Positions 58,617 to 59,998 of a stretch of 59,998 bases of DNA are shown here, one piece after another. The notes under the pieces were generated by a model, which had not been told where the DNA came from, made no database searches, and saw only the letters and a program-made list of their open reading frames with translations. A program made the translations under genes and the position numbers. The stretch is from Phoronis australis (Eukaryota; Phoronida; Phoronidae), in the NCBI GenBank assembly GCA_002633005.1, contig NMRA01000423.1, positions 70,108 to 130,105 on the forward strand, read 5' to 3'. Position 1 is the stretch's first letter. The number at the start of each line of letters is the position of its first letter.

Positions 58617-59733
58617 CAAATGTCCAAAAATGCCGGAAAAACGTAACCTAATATTCAGAGACAACAAAGCGACAAGCTTCGTGTAGAGATATTGCTAAAA
58701 TTGAGCCGTTCAAAGAACTGAAGGGTACACCAATTTATCATGTGTCATCCACACAACGGCCACTCGAACGAGACCGAAGTGGGCAAAAATGTCCGCCTCA
58801 GAGAAACCAAAAAGTAGAAAACGAGACAAAAGTCCACTTTTTATGAACACTGCTTTCATGAACACAACGTACAGTATAAGGCTACAATAGGCTGGGCGCG
58901 CGCATGCTCATAGACGTTACTACGTAGAGGATACAATGAAAGTGAAAGACAGTTGTCAAACCTATGAAACATATCTTTAACAAACAGACCCGTTACCCGT
59001 TTGACCACAGAATGCCTTCAATCTGAGCAAGATTTTCGAATCCCGGTTCTAGAACTGTCCTATTTGATGAAATGGTAACAACGAGGGAAATTCAGATATG
59101 ATTGGGCTATTTCGGTCATTGAGGGAAGATCGTTCTAGGCCGGACAGAGACTGAGTATTTTAAATTGGATTATGGACGAGGAAGCCGAAGAAATAATGTG
59201 TGACATGTAAGCGGGTTGACATCCGGGAGATTGTAATGAAAGCTGAGTAGCACATCTTCGATGTCTTCTTAGCGGATTAGGGTTAGCGCAAGTTGATACC
59301 TCGCGTGAAGGAGCAAAAACAACTATATTTAAATGAACTAACTGGTAATGCACTCAAATGTTCACCTCATGACCCATGAGCTCCTTGAATTATCCAGCTG
59401 AGCTCGAAGTTCTAAAAACTAGTTCGAAAGTCAAGAACAACATTTAGAAAAAAACGTTGGTAAATGTTACTTGTTTTAGAGGGTACTCGGCGATTTGGAT
59501 GTTACATTTTGGAAAATATACAGCTAGTCGTTCATAACATACCGAATTTAGTCTTGAGAGAATGTTAATCTTTGTTGGTGAAACTAATTGTTACGCGTAC
59601 GTTGTACGCGATAAACTATCCACGCCCTGTTTCCTACGGATGAAGTACCGTGTACGTGTACTTCTAAATAGATTTGAGATGCAAGAACTTTGTTATTACA
59701 GTTCAGGGCAATTGGAATAACTTCTTATTTCAG
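58617..59733. other. Intron 3 of gene B, rest
   Basis: Nothing recognised. Confidence 0.4.
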
Positions 59734-59998
59734 TTCAGGCCAACTGGAGTGAATGGTCAGAGTGGGAGAGCTGTTCTCGAACATGTGGCCATGGTCATCA
59801 AATCAGGCGAAGAACGTGCACCATGCCGGCACTTCAAGCTGGATCAGAATACTGCAAGGGTCAGATGTATGACCATCGGTCCTGTGAGACACGTCAGTGT
59901 CCAGTTGATGGAGAGTGGTCAAATTGGGCTTACTGGGGCTTGTGTTCGAAATCATGCGGAGACGGACAGCAAGTTCGAACACGTAATTGTACTAACCC
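59734..59998 (+). CDS. Gene B, exon with two TSP1 modules (partial)
   Basis: Acceptor CTTCTTATTTCAG, phase 1 in, open to the end of the window (265 nt). The first TSP1 is complete: WSEWSEWESCSRTCGHG, then RRRTCTMPALQAGSEYC and SCETRQCPVD. A second starts at once, WSNWAYWGLCSKSCGDG, then VRTRNCTNP, and is cut by the window edge. CSRTCG and CSKSCG fit O-fucosylation; the paired W residues fit C-mannosylation. Unlike gene A there is no intron between these two modules, and the sequences are much more diverged from each other than the gene A copies are. Confidence 0.92.

Noticed and set aside
1-59998. CRISPR array, bacterial operon or rRNA genes
   Set aside because: No short regularly spaced repeats with unique spacers, no ribosome-binding-site/ORF chains and no rRNA-like sequence. 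The tandem repeats have periods of 31, 56, 263, 430 and 4,460 bp and are eukaryotic in context.

Overview
This is animal nuclear DNA, not a prokaryote or virus: AT-rich, almost no long ORFs, short exons with GT-AG borders, introns of up to 11 kb, and many transposon remnants. The secreted CUB + thrombospondin type-1 (TSP1) domain set, Penelope-like (GIY-YIG) and LINE remnants, and frequent TACATGTA words suggest a marine invertebrate, most likely an anthozoan cnidarian (coral or anemone). That placement is inference.

Two real genes are visible, arranged head to head. Gene A (minus strand, 42.4 kb down to beyond position 1) has a signal-peptide exon (42317-42368), a CUB domain split over two exons (40692-40876 and 29549-29696), then single-TSP1 exons at 17937-18104, 16157-16327, 11607-11777, 8116-8286 and 3623-3793, and continues off the left edge. 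Gene B (plus strand, 52.3 kb to beyond the right edge) has a signal-peptide exon (52274-52319), a CUB domain split at the same place (56454-56632 and 58052-58199), and one exon with two consecutive TSP1 modules (59734 onward). Intron phases are the same in both (1, 0, 1), the second CUB exon is 148 nt in both, and both have a TATA box about 55-60 nt upstream of the ATG. They are paralogues from an inverted duplication.

The most striking region is 0.66-16.9 kb: four head-to-tail copies of a unit of about 4.5 kb (two shortened to about 3.5-3.7 kb), each carrying one phase 1-1 TSP1 exon plus its intron. Gene A is gaining TSP1 domains by whole exon-plus-intron tandem duplication. Each unit also carries a dead acidic ORF, an ambiguous conserved ORF (lost from unit 3), and a polypyrimidine tract about 520 nt upstream of the exon (lost from unit 4). 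A broken extra TSP1 exon in unit 4 and a diverged older copy near 17.6 kb record the history.

The introns of gene A are filled with mobile DNA: an imperfect palindrome of about 4.2 kb (20.6-24.75 kb) with an unknown 204-aa ORF at its centre; Penelope-like remnants (25.0 and 35.6 kb); a terminal-inverted-repeat element with ~430-bp satellite copies and an inserted LINE tail (30.8-33.9 kb); a LINE RNase H remnant (34.3 kb); and an LTR (38.8-39.6 kb) with perfect heat-shock elements upstream of its TATA box. A frameshifted unknown gene remnant lies at 27.8-28.3 kb, and a GPCR TM7 fragment lies in intron 1 of gene B. The 9.9 kb between the two genes shows only repeats and no supported gene. All calls are by eye; homology statements rest on motif recognition, not on searches.
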